This document shows positions 13,955 to 15,410 of a DNA stretch of 15,410 nt, piece by piece; within the stretch, counting starts at the first letter, position 1, and each line of letters starts with the position of its first letter. A program made the translations under genes and the position numbers. Below the pieces are notes generated by a model, which was given only the letters and a program-made list of their open reading frames with translations, did no database searches and was not told the DNA's origin. This stretch comes from DG-33 sp964345105. Lineage in GTDB: Archaea > Hadarchaeota > Hadarchaeia > Hadarchaeales > Hadarchaeaceae. The DNA lies in assembly GCA_964345105.1 (NCBI GenBank), contig CAYFPZ010000057.1, forward strand, positions 1-15,410. The letters are read 5' to 3'.

Positions 13955-14024
13955 TAATATTAGCTGACTAAAGGTTAATTTTTGTTTACGTAACTAAAAT
14001 TGGGTGAAAATCAAAAACTAAACC
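13955..14024. repeat. Diverged direct repeat C, copy 2
   Basis: 70 nt, same orientation as 13228-13294 and roughly three-quarters identical. The right end ATCAAAAACTAAACC is identical in both copies. On the minus strand it lies ~55 nt after the response-regulator stop, as copy 1 lies ~50 nt after the zinc-ribbon stop. Confidence 0.7.
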
Positions 14025-14079
14025 GCCTTGTTCGTCATATTTTAGCAAAAACTACTAAAAAGGAGTTTGATTAGGCTGC

Positions 14080-15183
14080 TCAAAAGTTTTTGGGAACCCA
14101 CATGATGTTTGTTAGGGTACTCTTTCGGTCCCCCATTTTTGATAGTACCGCCGCTGTTTCTGACCCAGCCCATGTTAAACTATAATTCTTGTCTTGATCC
14201 TGCTCAATCATCCCGCACTCCTTGAGTTTTCGGAGGTGGAAGCTCAGCTTGGGCGAATCCGTTATTCCGATTTCTTTCCCGATTGCGGTGAAGCTTGATT
14301 TTTTTTGACTATCTAACAATAGGATGATTTTCCTCCGCATGGGACTCGAAGTTGCTTCAAAAATCAACCTAACAGGTAAATCTGAGATAAAACTCTGCAG
14401 CTTCTCTAGCTCCCCCTTTTCCATTTTTCCCGGGTCCGCAGAAAGGATTAAGATGGTGTTTCGCGAGCGAATTTTTTCATTCAAGTACTGTAGAAATCCT
14501 TTGACGGCTTCCCATGAGTTTTGCTCAATTAGGAAATCCAGATCGCAGATCAGCACCGGGACGTTTTTATTTTTTGAAGTAAAATTCTCTATAATTGATT
14601 TTAGCTCATCTAGCTTCTTCGGATTTACGCAGACTTCAGCGCCCTCTGCTTTTTCTGTAACCCACACGTTCTCCACATTTTTCAAACCGTGCTTTTTGTT
14701 GATGGATTTAGGTTCTTCCCCAGAAATGCACAAGCCCTTCACCCCCTTCCGTAAAAAGCTTTTGAAAAACTCGAAACAATTCTTCAGCTTTAGTACATCA
14801 GAAGGAGTAATCACTCGGTGCGTTTTTTCAAACTTTATCTCCTCCAATATTTCGAGAATGCTGGTCTTGACATCGTCGAGCTTGAAGGGCTTGCGGACGT
14901 AATCGAAAGCGCCCACCTTCATGGCTTCGACCGCGGTATCGACCGTTGCGAACGCAGTTATCATGACGATGTATGTCGAGGGGCTCATCCGCTTTATCTC
15001 CTTGAGCGCCTCAATGCCATCCATCTCCGGCATTCTGATGTCCAAAAATACGATATCGGCCCCTTCCCTCCTCAGTTTATCTAAACACTCGCGGCCAGAA
15101 TGGGCACCGATGGCTTCGTATCCTCTATTCTTCAGCAAAGTTTTTAGTCCATCCACCACGGTTAAGTCATCGTCGACTATCAT
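14080..15183 (-). CDS. Response regulator: receiver, DUF835, winged helix
   Basis: 367 residues in three parts. The receiver domain (1-115) has acidic D4-D6, phospho-acceptor D48 (FLDIRMPEMDG), T76 and K98 (RKPF). The middle (~148-265; GLCISGEEP..VWVTEK..ICDLDFLIEQNSWEAVKGFL) matches DUF835, a domain of archaeal signalling proteins. The C terminus (~278-340; SSPMRRKIILLL...SFHLRKLKECGMIEQ) is an ArsR-like winged helix, so the output is probably DNA binding. No histidine kinase is nearby, making this an orphan regulator. The ATG gives MIVDDD, one strand short. In-frame upstream codons (..TIGKI) and an AGGTGAGGT ~17 nt above suggest a start slightly upstream at a non-standard codon such as ATT. 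TATA-like boxes lie at ~15226-15244. Confidence 0.88.
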   Translation of the reverse strand: MIVDDDLTVVDGLKTLLKNRGYEAIGAHSGRECLDKLRREGADIVFLDIRMPEMDGIEALKEIKRMSPSTYIVMITAFATVDTAVEAMKVGAFDYVRKPFKLDDVKTSILEILEEIKFEKTHRVITPSDVLKLKNCFEFFKSFLRKGVKGLCISGEEPKSINKKHGLKNVENVWVTEKAEGAEVCVNPKKLDELKSIIENFTSKNKNVPVLICDLDFLIEQNSWEAVKGFLQYLNEKIRSRNTILILSADPGKMEKGELEKLQSFISDLPVRLIFEATSSPMRRKIILLLDSQKKSSFTAIGKEIGITDSPKLSFHLRKLKECGMIEQDQDKNYSLTWAGSETAAVLSKMGDRKSTLTNIMWVPKNF

Positions 15184-15410
15184 TATCTTCCCAATTGTGA
15201 CCTCACCTGCGTTCGAGCTTGACGTTTATATCCCGCTTTATAATTGGTACCTCCCTTTTTTAAATTGATTTTACTTGGGGTAGTAAATCCAACGTGAGCG
15301 ATCCCTTAAAAAGTTAAAGCCTAGTACTCATGTTTAGCACGATCAAGCTAACGATTCTCCTTTAATCCCCAAAGACCGCCTATGCTGTTTGGGATAGCAT
15401 TAACTTATTA
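15184..15410. other. Promoter side of the response regulator, otherwise no gene seen
   Basis: The 227 nt are A+T-rich. They contain two TATA-like elements for the minus-strand regulator (TTATAAAG ~15237-15244, GATATAAA ~15226-15233) and AGGTGAGGT at ~15200-15208. Beyond ~15250 I find no open frame longer than a dozen codons with a start signal and no RNA gene. Confidence 0.5.

Noticed and set aside
15254..15276. A+T-rich similarity to 13931-13954 (shared GATTTTACTT)
   Set aside because: Short and low-complexity; expected by chance in A+T-rich spacers.

Overview
The window looks like a chromosomal segment of an uncultured archaeon. The archaeal markers are an Orc1/Cdc6 initiator ATPase, Pelota (aPelA), the archaeal TOPRIM protein DnaG, archaemetzincin, an intron-containing tRNA, oligo-T terminators, and TATA-like boxes about 25 nt upstream of several starts. 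GTG and TTG starts are common. The receiver-DUF835-winged-helix regulator suggests a euryarchaeal-side or Hadarchaeota-like lineage. That placement is inference; the sequence alone does not fix the phylum.

Layout, left to right. 1-317: C-terminal part of a membrane protein. 363-1559: orc1/cdc6. 1584-1709: a tRNA interrupted by about 48 nt, with oligo-T behind it. 1688-2965 (-): an exported, membrane-anchored PQQ-like beta-propeller protein whose last codons lie antisense in the tRNA 3' arm. 3047-4402 (-): COG2509-type FAD oxidoreductase. 4471-5256 (-): ICC-like metallophosphoesterase (COG1407 type). 5357-5533 (-): small two-helix membrane protein. 5658-7448 (-): a tight pair, a HerA/FtsK/Zot-like P-loop ATPase followed 3 nt later by Pelota. 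7581-8039 (+): RimI-type N-acetyltransferase whose stop abuts the stop of convergent dnaG (8040-9209). 9456-9740 (-): small two-helix membrane protein. 10019-10552 (+): archaemetzincin. 10625-12142 (-): a DUF1846 protein, a mainly bacterial family. 12297-13217 (+): PyrD. 13344-13517 (-): a 57-residue zinc-ribbon protein. 14080-15183 (-): the response regulator.

The genes are mostly single housekeeping units concerned with information processing: replication initiation, primase/exosome-linked DnaG, ribosome rescue by Pelota, tRNA, and protein N-acetylation. They are not one pathway. The only convincing co-transcribed pair is the P-loop ATPase with Pelota.

The most unusual stretch is the non-coding interval 13218-14079. 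It holds two diverged copies of a 67-70 nt repeat (13228-13294, 13955-14024) and two diverged copies of a different structured element of about 77 nt (13536-13611, 13822-13899). A fragment of the second element sits just behind the first 67-70 nt copy. Between the two structured elements is a GC-rich inverted-repeat structure of about 120 nt. One structured copy is the immediate leader of the zinc-ribbon gene. This is the best candidate for an undescribed RNA or regulatory system. A second noteworthy signal is a TTGTTATA/TATAACAA inverted half-site motif found on both sides of the small membrane-protein gene between dnaG and archaemetzincin.
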